Positions 16,830 through 26,025 of a DNA stretch of 64,000 bases are shown piece after piece; the first letter of the stretch is position 1, and each line of letters starts with the position of its first letter. The position numbers were made by a program, and so were the translations under genes. The notes beneath the pieces were generated by a model. That model ran no database searches. It was not told the DNA's origin and worked only from the letters and a program-made list of their open reading frames with translations. Source of the stretch: Emergencia sp. 1XD21-10 (lineage in GTDB: Bacteria; Bacillota; Clostridia; Peptostreptococcales; Anaerovoracaceae); assembly GCF_009936045.1 (NCBI RefSeq), contig NZ_QWEQ01000007.1:1-64000 (forward strand), written 5' to 3'.

Positions 16830-16851
16830 ATGATAAAGAGGAGGTTTTATA

Positions 16852-19344
16852 ATGAAAGCAATTCACAAAAGAAATTCTTTACAGCCATTACTTCACCATC
16901 ACGATGAACACTGTGGCTGCGGTCATGCGCATCACGACCATCACGAAGCCGGTGTACACTGTGATGGCGGTCATAGCCATGAGCATCACCATGAACACCA
17001 AGAAGAAATCTGCGATTGCGGTTGCGGCCACGATCACCATGAGCATGAGCACTGCTGTGAGGAAGATGACAGCGGCGGTGATGGAGATGAGGAACACTCG
17101 CACCATCATCATGAACACTGCGACTGCCATTGCGAGCACGACCACCACGAACACGATGAGCACCACGAGCATGAGCATCACCACGTTGACGCTGCTGTTC
17201 TTGCTAAGGCAGACAAAAAAATCTATCTACTGGAAAATCTTGGCTGCGCCCACTGTGCTTCCAAGATGGAAGACAAAATCAATCAGCTGCCGACTGTAAA
17301 AGACGCAACCATTACCTACGCGACAAAACAGCTTCGCATTGCTGCTGATGACTGTGATGCACTGCTGCCAGAAATCCGCAGAATCTGCAGTTCTATTGAA
17401 TCTCAGGTAAAAGTCGTAGATCCTGCTACAATGCAGGCAAAACAGCCATCCAGCGTTGCAGATACAAAAGAAGCCCGCAGCAATTCCAAAAAGAAAAAAA
17501 TTTCAGAAGACAAACTGGAACTCGGCACGATTCTGGCAGGCGCCCTCCTCTTTGCAGGCGGTGTCATTACCCACCATATGGGGCTGGATCCCCGCATTAT
17601 GATTGCACTGTCCGTCATATCCTACCTGATTCTGGGAGGAAAAATCATCTTAGAAGCCCTGAGAAACATTACAAAAGGACAGATCTTTGATGAAAACTTC
17701 CTGATGAGCATTGCTACCATCGGTGCCTTTATCATCGCTGAATACTTAGAAGCGGTAGGCGTTATGCTCTTTTACCGCATCGGCGAATACTTTGAACATA
17801 AAGCTGTCGAGAAAAGCCGCGTACAGATCATGGATGCTATCGATATGCGTCCCGAAGTGGTTAATTTAGTAAAAGGAACATCCGTAGCAATAATCCCCGC
17901 AGAACAAGCTGCAGTCGGAGACATCCTGCTTATCCGTCCTGGAGACAGAATCCCTCTGGACGGCATCATCATAGATGGAGAAAGCCGTATTGATACCTCT
18001 CCAATCACAGGAGAACCTGTTCCTGTTAGCGCAAAACCAGGCACCGCTGTAACCAGCGGCTGCCTCAATACTTCCGGTCAACTGCAAATCAGAGTAGAAA
18101 AATCCCTTTCCGAATCTATGGTTTCCAAAATTTTAGATTCTGTCGAAAACGCTGCTGCAAGTAAACCGAAATTAGACCGCTTTATTACCAGATTCTCCAG
18201 AGTCTATACGCCTTGCGTCGTTATCGCTGCACTTCTTCTTGCTGTGGTACCTTCTCTGGCAACAGGAAATTGGAACTACTGGGTTTATACTGCCCTTACC
18301 TTCCTTGTTATGAGCTGCCCTTGTGCGCTAGTACTCAGTGTACCCCTTGCCTTTTTCTCCGGCATCGGTGCAGGCTCAAAGAAAGGCATCCTGTTTAAAG
18401 GAGGACTTTCCATAGAAGCCCTGGGTAAGCTGAAGGTCGTTGTCATGGACAAAACTGGCACGATTACAGAAGGAAATTTCCTCCTGCAGAAAATCATCTC
18501 CGCCGGAACTTATGGCGAGGACGAACTGCTTGCAATCTGTGCAAGTTGTGAGCAGCACTCTACGCATCCGATCGCAACCAGCATCGTCAGCGCTGCCACT
18601 GGTAAAGGACTCACCCTTTCGGTTCCAGAAAAGCGGAATGAAATCGCAGGACACGGTATCGTCGCCCAAATGAAAGAAGGGCTTGTCCTCTGCGGCAATC
18701 AAAAACTGATGGAAAAATATCAAATTGCTATGCCGACACTTTCTGAGGCTGCAAGCGGCGCCGAAGTCTTTGTCGCCATCGACGGAAAATTTGCAGGGCG
18801 CCTCATCATCGCAGATACTATAAAAGCTGATGCAAAAGACGCCATCAGCCGTCTTAAGGCAATGGGCCTTCACACCGTCATGCTGACAGGTGATGCAAAA
18901 AACAGCGCTGAAGCTGTTGCAGCTCAAGTAGGCATCGATCAGGTATATGCAAAACTGCTTCCGCAGGATAAATTGACCATGCTGACAAAAGTAAGAGAAG
19001 AAAAAGGCAGCGTTATGTTTGTCGGAGACGGTATCAACGATGCACCTGTTCTCGCCGGAGCTGATGTAGGTGCTGCTATGGGAAGCGGCGCCGATGCAGC
19101 AATTGAAGCTGCCGATGCAGTATTTATGCAAACAGAGGTAAACTCTATTCCAAGCGCCATTTCTATTGCACGAGCAACAAACGCAATCGCAAAGCAAAAC
19201 ATCATCTTTGCCCTTGTAATCAAAGCAGCTGTCATGGTTCTAGGTGTTATCGGCTTTGCCAACATGTGGCTTGCTGTATTTGCCGACACAGGCGTGGCTA
19301 TGCTGTGCGTACTGAATGCAATCAGAGCACTATACAAAAAATAA
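16852..19344 (+). CDS. Zn/Cd/Pb-exporting P1B-type ATPase with giant His-rich N-terminus
   Basis: Membrane heavy-metal pump of 830 residues. Residues 15-112 form a His/Cys/Asp/Glu tract with about 38 histidines and about 11 cysteines. A single HMA domain (NLGCAHCASKMEDK, near 128) follows. The core has the actuator motif TSPITGEPVPVS, the metal-site SCPCAL (near 488), the phosphorylation site DKTGTITEG (Asp near 533) and GDGINDAP. The CPC motif with an SmtB-type repressor downstream favours Zn2+/Cd2+/Pb2+ over Cu+. The His-rich tract is far longer than in CadA or ZntA and probably binds or buffers metal. Ribosome site AGAGGAGG. Confidence 0.93.
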   Translation: MKAIHKRNSLQPLLHHHDEHCGCGHAHHDHHEAGVHCDGGHSHEHHHEHQEEICDCGCGHDHHEHEHCCEEDDSGGDGDEEHSHHHHEHCDCHCEHDHHEHDEHHEHEHHHVDAAVLAKADKKIYLLENLGCAHCASKMEDKINQLPTVKDATITYATKQLRIAADDCDALLPEIRRICSSIESQVKVVDPATMQAKQPSSVADTKEARSNSKKKKISEDKLELGTILAGALLFAGGVITHHMGLDPRIMIALSVISYLILGGKIILEALRNITKGQIFDENFLMSIATIGAFIIAEYLEAVGVMLFYRIGEYFEHKAVEKSRVQIMDAIDMRPEVVNLVKGTSVAIIPAEQAAVGDILLIRPGDRIPLDGIIIDGESRIDTSPITGEPVPVSAKPGTAVTSGCLNTSGQLQIRVEKSLSESMVSKILDSVENAAASKPKLDRFITRFSRVYTPCVVIAALLLAVVPSLATGNWNYWVYTALTFLVMSCPCALVLSVPLAFFSGIGAGSKKGILFKGGLSIEALGKLKVVVMDKTGTITEGNFLLQKIISAGTYGEDELLAICASCEQHSTHPIATSIVSAATGKGLTLSVPEKRNEIAGHGIVAQMKEGLVLCGNQKLMEKYQIAMPTLSEAASGAEVFVAIDGKFAGRLIIADTIKADAKDAISRLKAMGLHTVMLTGDAKNSAEAVAAQVGIDQVYAKLLPQDKLTMLTKVREEKGSVMFVGDGINDAPVLAGADVGAAMGSGADAAIEAADAVFMQTEVNSIPSAISIARATNAIAKQNIIFALVIKAAVMVLGVIGFANMWLAVFADTGVAMLCVLNAIRALYKK

Positions 19345-19351
19345 TGTTATC

Positions 19352-19381
19352 GGGAGGAAACGCCAATGCCGCTTTCCTCCC
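19352..19381 (+). other. intercistronic hairpin between efflux pump and repressor genes
   Basis: Perfect 9-bp inverted repeat GGGAGGAAA / TTTCCTCCC with a 12-base loop, 8 bp after the ATPase stop and 26 bp before the repressor start. There is no T-run, so it is unlikely to terminate. It may stabilise the upstream message or reduce repressor expression. Confidence 0.5.
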
Positions 19382-19407
19382 ATCCATAAAAATACGGAGG
19401 AAGAAAC

Positions 19408-19716
19408 ATGGACTTTGAAAAAACAGATCACCCTATCGAGGAAGAAACCCTTTACAGCTTAGCAGAGCTATTTAAGGTCTTTGGCGATCCTACCAGAGTC
19501 CGGATTTTGTATATCTTATCCTCTCAGGAACTCTGCGTCCAGGAAATTGCAGATGCGCTGTCAATGACCCAGAGCGCAATTTCTCATCAGCTGCGCGTTC
19601 TCAAGCAGACTGCCCTAGTAAAATTCCGCCGAGAAGGAAAAACCATCTACTATTCACTGGCTGACGATCATGTCGCTACCATCATGGCACAGGGGCTTGA
19701 ACATGTTTTGGAATAA
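19408..19716 (+). CDS. ArsR/SmtB-family metal-sensing repressor
   Basis: A 102-residue winged-helix repressor: LFKVFGDPTRVRILYILSS, then recognition region SMTQSAISHQLRVLKQ and wing RREGKTIYYSLAD. The C-terminal helix reads DDHVATIMAQGLEHVLE, which fits the alpha-5 zinc-site spacing Asp-x-His-x10-His-x2-Glu of SmtB/CzrA exactly. No alpha-3 Cys pair of the CadC type is present. This supports Zn(II) sensing. It is co-transcribed with the pump and probably represses the promoter at 16770. Confidence 0.9.
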   Translation: MDFEKTDHPIEEETLYSLAELFKVFGDPTRVRILYILSSQELCVQEIADALSMTQSAISHQLRVLKQTALVKFRREGKTIYYSLADDHVATIMAQGLEHVLE

Positions 19717-19832
19717 TTTAATGATTCTCAGCAAAGAACTTCAAAACGGGCACTAGATCTCTTCATTTTCAACTTCTTTTCGAATCCCTCTTGACTTTTT
19801 TGCCAGAAGTGGTACATTATATTATATGAGTT

Positions 19833-19859
19833 TTAGCACTCATTATTATCGAGTGCTAA
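19833..19859 (+). promoter_or_regulatory. CIRCE operator (HrcA site) upstream of htpG
   Basis: Exact CIRCE element: TTAGCACTC, nine bases, GAGTGCTAA. It lies 33 bp before the htpG start and downstream of a likely promoter (TTGACT at 19791-19796 with an AT-rich -10 region around 19814). HrcA bound here would repress htpG until heat shock. Confidence 0.95.
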
Positions 19860-19892
19860 CAACACAGAGTAGAAGACTATGGAGGAGAGACA

Positions 19893-21824
19893 ATGGCTAA
19901 GAAACAATTCAAAGCAGAGTCCAAGAAACTCTTGGATTTAATGATTAACTCAATCTATACCCATAAAGAGATTTTTTTAAGAGAACTTATCAGCAATGCC
20001 AGTGACGCACTGGATAAGCTGTATTACCAGAGTCTGCAGTCCGGTGATACCGGCATTAAGCGTTCCGACTTTCACATTGACATCACAGCCGATAAGGAAA
20101 ACCGTACCCTTTCCATCAGCGATAACGGCATCGGTATGAGCGCTGCTGAAATGGAAGCAAACCTTGGTACCATCGCAAAGAGCGGCAGCCTTGCCTTTAA
20201 GGAAGAACATGCTGAAGAAAAGAAATCTGAAGATACAAACCCGATTGACATCATCGGACAATTCGGCGTTGGCTTTTATTCCGCATTTATGGTGGCTGAC
20301 GAAGTTACTGTCACATCTAAAGCCTACGGCAGCGAGGAAGCTAACGTCTGGAAATCCCAGGGTGCAGATGGTTACACCATCAAACCAGCGGAAAAAACAA
20401 GCCCAGGTACCGAAATCGTACTTCATATCAAAGAGGATACCGAAGGCGAAAACTATACCACATTCCTGGAAGAGTATACCATTCGCAATTTAATCAAAAA
20501 ATACTCCGACTATATTCGCTACCCGATTCAGATGATGGTCGAAAAGCGCCGTCCAAAGGAAGATGCTGAAACCAAAGAAGGCGAAATGCCGGAAATGGAA
20601 AGCTACATGGAGCTGGATACGCTAAACACCATGGAACCAATCTGGAAGCGCGCCAAAAGCCAAGTTAAAGCCGAAGATTACAACGAATATTACAAGAGTA
20701 AATTCGGCGATTACCAGGATCCTTGTCGTGTCATCAGAACCAGTGTAGAAGGCGTTTCCAGCTACACTGCCCTTCTGTTTATTCCGGGACACACACCATA
20801 CGACTACTATACTAAGGACTACGAAAAAGGTCTGCAGCTTTACTCCAGCAGCGTGATGATTATGGATAAATGCAAAGAACTGCTGCCAGATTATTTCAAC
20901 TTTGTAAAGGGGCTCGTAGATTCTCAGGATTTAACACTGAATATTTCCCGGGAAACATTGCAGCACGACAGACAGCTTCGCAACATTGCAAAGAACCTGG
21001 AAAAGAAAATCAAAAAAGAACTGGCAGACTTTATGAAAAACGACCGCGAAGGCTACGAGCAGTTCTTCAATCACTTTGGCAGACAGTTAAAATACGGCAT
21101 TTACGACGACTTTGGAATGCACAAGGATGTACTTTCCGACTTAGTCCTTTTCTACTCGTCCATGGAAAAGAAAATGATTTCCCTAGACGAATATCTTGCC
21201 AAAATGGGAGAAGCGCAGAACGCAATCTACTATGCATCAGGTGAATCTGTAGAAAAAATCGACATGCTGCCGCAGACTGAATTTATCAAGGATAAAGGCT
21301 ATGAAATCCTTTACCTGACCGATGAAATCGATGAATTTGTTCTGCAGATGATGGGAACTTACAAGGAAAAACCGTTTAAGTCCGTTTCCGCAGAAGACCT
21401 TTCTTTTGAGGAATCAGAAGCCCAGCAGGAAGAAATGAAAAAAGCAGAAGAAGAAAGCAAAGACCTTCTCGCATTCCTGACAGAAACCCTGGCAGGCAAG
21501 GTCACCGAAGTAAAGCTGTCCCCTCGCCTGAAAAACTCCGCAGTATGCCTGACTACTAAAGGCGGACTTTCACTGGAAATGGAAAAGGTGCTCAACGCTA
21601 TGCCGACAGACCAGAATGTAAAGGCAGAGCGCATTTTAGAAATCAATCCAAACCATCCGGTAATGGAAACGCTGAAAGAAACCTATGCAAAAGGAAACGA
21701 CGGCAAGGATCTGGTCGCAACTTATGCAAACCTGCTCTACAGCCAGGCTGTCCTGATCTCCGGTCTCACTGTAGAAGACCCCATGAAACTAGGTGAAGAC
21801 ATCTGTAAACTAATAACAAAATAG
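19893..21824 (+). CDS. htpG: molecular chaperone HtpG (Hsp90)
   Basis: Bacterial Hsp90, 643 residues, ATP-dependent cytosolic chaperone. GHKL ATPase motifs are visible: LISNASDALDKL (Asn in the nucleotide site), DNGIGM and GQFGVGFYSAF, with TLNISRETLQHDRQL in the middle domain. Length is normal. It has a GGAGAG ribosome site and its own CIRCE-controlled promoter and terminator, so it is a one-gene heat-shock unit. Direct CIRCE control differs from B. subtilis, where htpG is not in the HrcA regulon. Confidence 0.97.
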   Translation: MAKKQFKAESKKLLDLMINSIYTHKEIFLRELISNASDALDKLYYQSLQSGDTGIKRSDFHIDITADKENRTLSISDNGIGMSAAEMEANLGTIAKSGSLAFKEEHAEEKKSEDTNPIDIIGQFGVGFYSAFMVADEVTVTSKAYGSEEANVWKSQGADGYTIKPAEKTSPGTEIVLHIKEDTEGENYTTFLEEYTIRNLIKKYSDYIRYPIQMMVEKRRPKEDAETKEGEMPEMESYMELDTLNTMEPIWKRAKSQVKAEDYNEYYKSKFGDYQDPCRVIRTSVEGVSSYTALLFIPGHTPYDYYTKDYEKGLQLYSSSVMIMDKCKELLPDYFNFVKGLVDSQDLTLNISRETLQHDRQLRNIAKNLEKKIKKELADFMKNDREGYEQFFNHFGRQLKYGIYDDFGMHKDVLSDLVLFYSSMEKKMISLDEYLAKMGEAQNAIYYASGESVEKIDMLPQTEFIKDKGYEILYLTDEIDEFVLQMMGTYKEKPFKSVSAEDLSFEESEAQQEEMKKAEEESKDLLAFLTETLAGKVTEVKLSPRLKNSAVCLTTKGGLSLEMEKVLNAMPTDQNVKAERILEINPNHPVMETLKETYAKGNDGKDLVATYANLLYSQAVLISGLTVEDPMKLGEDICKLITK

Positions 21825-21847
21825 CCGATTTCCCTTTTAACTGCAAA

Positions 21848-21885
21848 AGAACCCGCATATGACCTACATATCCGGGTTCTTTATT
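21848..21885 (+). terminator. htpG terminator
   Basis: Stem AGAACCCG / CGGGTTCT with a 17-base loop, then TTATTACTTTTT. It starts 23 bp after the htpG stop and may serve as a bidirectional terminator for the convergent PHP gene ending at 21891. Confidence 0.8.
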
Positions 21886-21890
21886 ACTTT

Positions 21891-22718
21891 TTAAATTTTA
21901 TAGAACGAAGGTTTATGCTGGCGGAACACCGCATAGTAATCAATGCCGCAAGCCTTCACCATCTCTGCGACTTCACAAAAGCCCTCGCCTAAGCGGGAAG
22001 ATACATGAGAGTCAGAACCAAAGGTGATAATTTCACCACCCAGTTCTGCATACCGCTTTATAATATCACGGTGTGGATTGGTCATGTTCTTTGCAACAAA
22101 CTTAGAAGTGTTGCACTCAATGCCCCGCCCTGTTTCGATGAGTTCTTTCAAAATCGCATCTAGAATATCTGCATATTTAGCATAAGTGAACTGTTCCAGT
22201 GCACCGGGACCGTAGCGCAGTACAAAATCCATGTGGCCTGCTACATCAAATGCCTGAAAACGTTTGATATTTTCCAGCTCCTCCTCAAAATATTGAGAGA
22301 CTGCAAGCTGGATATCTACGCCTTCATAATGCCTCTTATCCTCAGCGTCCATCTTGTGAAACGTATGGGTTGAACCGATAATGAAATCAAACGGAAAGGA
22401 ATTTGCAAGTTCTGTCAATCTTTCACAAAGATGAGGCTGCATGCCAAGCTCAATACCTGTAAGTACTTCAATTCTGTCCCCATAACGCTCCTTTACACTG
22501 GCTAAATCTGCAACATATGCAGAAATTGCCGCATCATCGCCTCTGTCGTCGATGAGAAACGTAAAATAGTCCGGGGGAAATCTCGGTGCATCAAAGTCCT
22601 GATGGTCAGTAATGCAGATAGACTCCATGCCCAGTTCAATGGCGCGCTCTACCTGCTCTGCCACCGGTGTTGTAGAATCACTGGACCATCTTGTATGTAC
22701 ATGCATATCCGCAATCAT
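21891..22718 (-). CDS. PHP-domain phosphatase, histidinol-phosphatase (HisK) family
   Basis: A 275-residue PHP metal-dependent phosphoesterase: MIADMHVHTRWSSDS (His-x-His metal ligands), ICITDHQDF, FIIGSTHTFH and GHMDFVLRYG, ending with FGSDSHVSSRLG. This motif set matches the HisJ/HisK histidinol-phosphatase family. No other his genes are nearby, so the substrate is unproven. It overlaps the antiporter gene by 1 bp, implying co-transcription. Confidence 0.82.
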   Translation of the reverse strand: MIADMHVHTRWSSDSTTPVAEQVERAIELGMESICITDHQDFDAPRFPPDYFTFLIDDRGDDAAISAYVADLASVKERYGDRIEVLTGIELGMQPHLCERLTELANSFPFDFIIGSTHTFHKMDAEDKRHYEGVDIQLAVSQYFEEELENIKRFQAFDVAGHMDFVLRYGPGALEQFTYAKYADILDAILKELIETGRGIECNTSKFVAKNMTNPHRDIIKRYAELGGEIITFGSDSHVSSRLGEGFCEVAEMVKACGIDYYAVFRQHKPSFYKI

Positions 22719-24205
22719 TATGCTTCAGCTCCTTCACTTTCTTTCAGTTCAGCATCTGCTTCCAGAGGTTTCATGCAAATACCGGTCATAGCGTATACCA
22801 GTGCGATTACCCATACTGCATAGCTCATGAAGCAATACGGAAGATATGCGCTGATTGGAACGCCCAGCACTGACGGATAGTAAACGCCGGAGCCAGACCA
22901 CGGGATAAACCCTGCCATACCAGTACCGAAATCTTCCATAGTTCTGGAAAGGTTCAGTGTAGAAAGACCCATTTCCTTATACTTTTCGTTATACATCTCA
23001 CCAGTCAGAATCAGTGCTAGCGAAGAGCTTCCGCCGATCGCAACCAAAATAATTACAGAAACCGCAGTTGCCAGAATTAGCGTGAATCTGGTCTTTACAG
23101 ATTGCAACAGTTTACCAAGCAGTACTTCGATTGCGCCAATCTGTTCCATAATACCTGCAAAATAGAAGCAAATATAGATTAGAATGAAAGATTTCAGCAT
23201 GGAGGAAAGTCCGCCTCGATTCAGAAGCGTCATAGCGTCTTCCCCTGCCTCTGCAGCTATAAATCCAGGTCTTGCGCCTTCCACCATTTCCAGATTAAAT
23301 CCGCTGTAAAGGGCAGTTACACCGTCTGCCAGTTCAAATCCCTGATAGAACATACCGATGAGCAGCGCTACAACCGCAGAAATCATCATCACTACCGTAG
23401 ACGGCTTTTTAGTAACCGCGCCGTATACTACGATTACCAGAGGCAGCAGCACCAGAATATTCCACTTAAATACGGAATCCAGCGTAGAAAGAAGCTGCAG
23501 CGTGTTTTCCGGAAGTCCTGTACCTGTGGTGGAAGCACTGATACCCATCACCAGATATACTGCCACACCGATGACCGCAGCCGGAATAACCGTTTTAGAC
23601 ATGTGCTTAATATGATCGAAAATATCGTTCTTCGTGGACAGCGCTGCTAAAATGGTAGTATCAGACAGCGGAGAAAGCTTGTCCCCGAAGATGGCGCCAG
23701 TGTAGCACGCACCTGCTACCGCTGCAATGTTTACGTTCGGCATTGCTGTTGCGATTCCCATCATAGTAATACCTGCTGTTGCAGCAGATCCCCATGAAGT
23801 ACCTGTACAGGTGGAGAAGATCGCACACAATGCAAATGCGGAAACTAAAATCCACTTTTCACTGACAAGCTGTACGCCGTAATAAATAAACATTGGAATG
23901 GTTCCGGAGTACATCCAGGAGCCCAGCAGAAACCCTACTGCAATGAGAACCGACATTGCCGGTGCAGCAGATTTAATTTTCTCTGCGGTATATTTTTCCA
24001 TCTCTTCCCAGCTATAGCCGCAGCGCCAGCCGATGAATACCACCCAGCACAGGGAAATGCCAATCAGCGCTGGCGCAGACAGGTCTGCAAGGGAACCGAA
24101 GAAAAAGATTACAAGCAGCACGATGACTGCTGAGAGCGCTTCCACAATGTTCGGTTTTCTCTTTACGCGAACCGGACGCTCTTTGGTCTTAGCCTTATCT
24201 TTCAT
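22718..24205 (-). CDS. nhaC: NhaC-family Na+/H+ antiporter
   Basis: Polytopic membrane protein of 495 residues with about 11-12 helices. The conserved stretches are TGTSWGSAATAGITMMGIA, GACYTGAIFGDKLSPLSDTT and FIPWSGSGVYYPSVLGVP, which match the NhaC antiporter family. A charged N-terminus (KDKAKTKERPVRVKRK) precedes the first helix. Some relatives exchange malate/lactate, so the exact substrate is not certain. It is first in a two-gene unit with the PHP phosphatase, with AGGAGG before the start. Confidence 0.85.
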   Translation of the reverse strand: MKDKAKTKERPVRVKRKPNIVEALSAVIVLLVIFFFGSLADLSAPALIGISLCWVVFIGWRCGYSWEEMEKYTAEKIKSAAPAMSVLIAVGFLLGSWMYSGTIPMFIYYGVQLVSEKWILVSAFALCAIFSTCTGTSWGSAATAGITMMGIATAMPNVNIAAVAGACYTGAIFGDKLSPLSDTTILAALSTKNDIFDHIKHMSKTVIPAAVIGVAVYLVMGISASTTGTGLPENTLQLLSTLDSVFKWNILVLLPLVIVVYGAVTKKPSTVVMMISAVVALLIGMFYQGFELADGVTALYSGFNLEMVEGARPGFIAAEAGEDAMTLLNRGGLSSMLKSFILIYICFYFAGIMEQIGAIEVLLGKLLQSVKTRFTLILATAVSVIILVAIGGSSSLALILTGEMYNEKYKEMGLSTLNLSRTMEDFGTGMAGFIPWSGSGVYYPSVLGVPISAYLPYCFMSYAVWVIALVYAMTGICMKPLEADAELKESEGAEA

Positions 24206-24367
24206 AAATAAGTTCCTCCTTTAAAAATTTATATAGTATTATTGCACTGTGTAAATTATAGCAATATTTCTACAAAAAAACTTCCGAAAATTCTAGGATT
24301 CTCCAAACTTTTCTCTTCCTTCTTGCATATATAATGAAGTTGACAATACTGAAACGGAGCGTATTTT

Positions 24368-25360
24368 ATGTTTTATTTTATGATTGCCATTGGACTTATT
24401 TTCGCCTATATCAACGGTATGCACGATGGCGGCACCATCGTTGCCACCACCATTTCCTCTCGGCTTATTCCGCCTGCGAAAGCCGTTTTTATCGCCGGGC
24501 TTGCAAACCTTTTAGGGGCTCTAGCACTGGGTACAGCAGTGGCCTACACCATATCAGAAAACATCATTGATATCACGTCAGTTCTTGCCGGAAGTTCTGA
24601 CCAGTGCTACACCTTTGTGGCTGCTTCCTTTGCAGGAAGCATGGTCTGGAATATCCTGACCTGGATCATCAAACTTCCCTCAAGCGCCTCTCACTCTATG
24701 ATTGGCTCCATGATTGGCAGCGGTATTGCCGCTTATGGCGCAGGATACATACTTTGGAACTCTATCTTTGTAAAAGTCATTCTCGCTATGCTCATATCCC
24801 CTCTGCTGGGATTTATCTTCGGCTATTTGTTCCTGAAATTGCAGAACACCCTTTTAAAAAACGCTACCATCGTATGGCAGCCCAGGATTCGTATTCTGCA
24901 TAAACTGAGCAGTTTTTTCCTAGCGTTCAGCTATGGCAGCAATGATGCCCAAAAGGTCATGGGACTTATCGCCATCGGCCTTGCCGGATATTTTTCCGCA
25001 GGAATTGAGATCCCATTCTGGCTCATCGTAAGCTGTAGTGCCGCTCTTGCCATCGGTACTATCACCGGCGGATATAATATGATTAAAACTGTGGGCATGG
25101 AAATTTGTAAAATCGATATTCACAATTCCTTTGCCTCCCAGATTGCTACCATCAGCGTAATGACCCTTGCTAACCTGACCGGACTTCCCATCAGCGCCAC
25201 CCAGGTCATCACCTCCTCGGTCATGGGAGTCGGCAGCGGCAATACGCCTAAATCCGTCAACTGGACTGTTACAAAAAAAATTCTCCTCGCGTGGCTGATT
25301 ACCATTCCCGCCTCGGCAGCAACCGGCGGTCTGGTCTTCCTGCTGCTTCACCTGATTTAA
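24368..25360 (+). CDS. inorganic phosphate transporter, PiT family
   Basis: Membrane phosphate permease of 330 residues. The two inverted PiT signatures are present: GMHDGGTIVATTISSR near the N-terminus and YGSNDAQKVMGLIA in the middle, plus SASHSMIGSMIGSGIA and GLPISATQVITSSVMG. The first signature has H-D-G-G where many PiT proteins have N-D-x-A. It is followed 24 bp later by a DUF47 protein, the usual PiT partner. Divergent from nhaC. Confidence 0.9.
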   Translation: MFYFMIAIGLIFAYINGMHDGGTIVATTISSRLIPPAKAVFIAGLANLLGALALGTAVAYTISENIIDITSVLAGSSDQCYTFVAASFAGSMVWNILTWIIKLPSSASHSMIGSMIGSGIAAYGAGYILWNSIFVKVILAMLISPLLGFIFGYLFLKLQNTLLKNATIVWQPRIRILHKLSSFFLAFSYGSNDAQKVMGLIAIGLAGYFSAGIEIPFWLIVSCSAALAIGTITGGYNMIKTVGMEICKIDIHNSFASQIATISVMTLANLTGLPISATQVITSSVMGVGSGNTPKSVNWTVTKKILLAWLITIPASAATGGLVFLLLHLI

Positions 25361-25384
25361 CTGGTAGAAAGGAACTCGAATATC

Positions 25385-26011
25385 ATGAAAAGAAAACCAA
25401 ATTTTTTCAAGAAAAACGAAAGACCCGATTTTCACTCCATGTTGCTCAAACAGTGTGAATATACATCCAAAAGTATTTCCCTGCTCTTAAACTTTATGAA
25501 TCAGCCAGACGACCAACTGGCAGATTCTATCGAGCAATGCGAAAAAAAAGCCGATAAGGTCAGAAGAAGCCTCATCGACTATGTAGAAAACTCTTTCATC
25601 ACACCCCTTGATCGTCACGATCTATTTGCCGTGTCCCGCTCTATCGACGACATGACAGATAAAGTCAAGGATTTAAAGGATTTTCTGGTATTTTTCAGCT
25701 ATACCCCCTTTGAAAAGCACGTAGAAATGGCACGCTGCATTGCAAGTTCCATTCTCGCCATCACATCAGCCATGGAAAGCTGGAACGATAACTGTGATGT
25801 TTTCTGGGAAAATCTAGTCAAGGCAAAGAAGAACGAAAACCAAGTTAAGAGACTTTACTGGGAAATCATCGCAGAACTTGACAAACAGACGCTTCCCTTA
25901 AAGGAAATCATTATTATGCGTGAATTTTCTAAAGACCTTAACTGCCTCGCCAACAAGATTGGTCGTGCCGCAGACAGTATCAGTGATTTGAAAATCAAGT
26001 CCATCAAATAA
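25385..26011 (+). CDS. DUF47 / PhoU-like accessory protein of the PiT transporter
   Basis: All-helical cytosolic protein of 208 residues, starting basic (MKRKPNFFKKNERPDFHSML). It has the DUF47 (TIGR00153) pattern, including ADSIEQCEKKADKVRRSL, FITPLDRHDLFAVSRSIDD and a C-terminal DLNCLANKIGRAADSISDL. Acidic ExxxD motifs (CEKKAD and SIDDMTD) are the metal-binding type shared with PhoU. Such proteins modulate PiT transport. Immediately downstream of the PiT gene. Confidence 0.9.
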   Translation: MKRKPNFFKKNERPDFHSMLLKQCEYTSKSISLLLNFMNQPDDQLADSIEQCEKKADKVRRSLIDYVENSFITPLDRHDLFAVSRSIDDMTDKVKDLKDFLVFFSYTPFEKHVEMARCIASSILAITSAMESWNDNCDVFWENLVKAKKNENQVKRLYWEIIAELDKQTLPLKEIIIMREFSKDLNCLANKIGRAADSISDLKIKSIK

Positions 26012-26025
26012 CATACAAACTGCAT

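Noticed and set aside
16888-17299. Long frames on other strands and phases over the start of the P1B ATPase gene
   Set aside because: They arise from the repetitive CAC/CAT/GAG codons of the His-rich tract and encode low-complexity Met/Val or Thr/Met strings.
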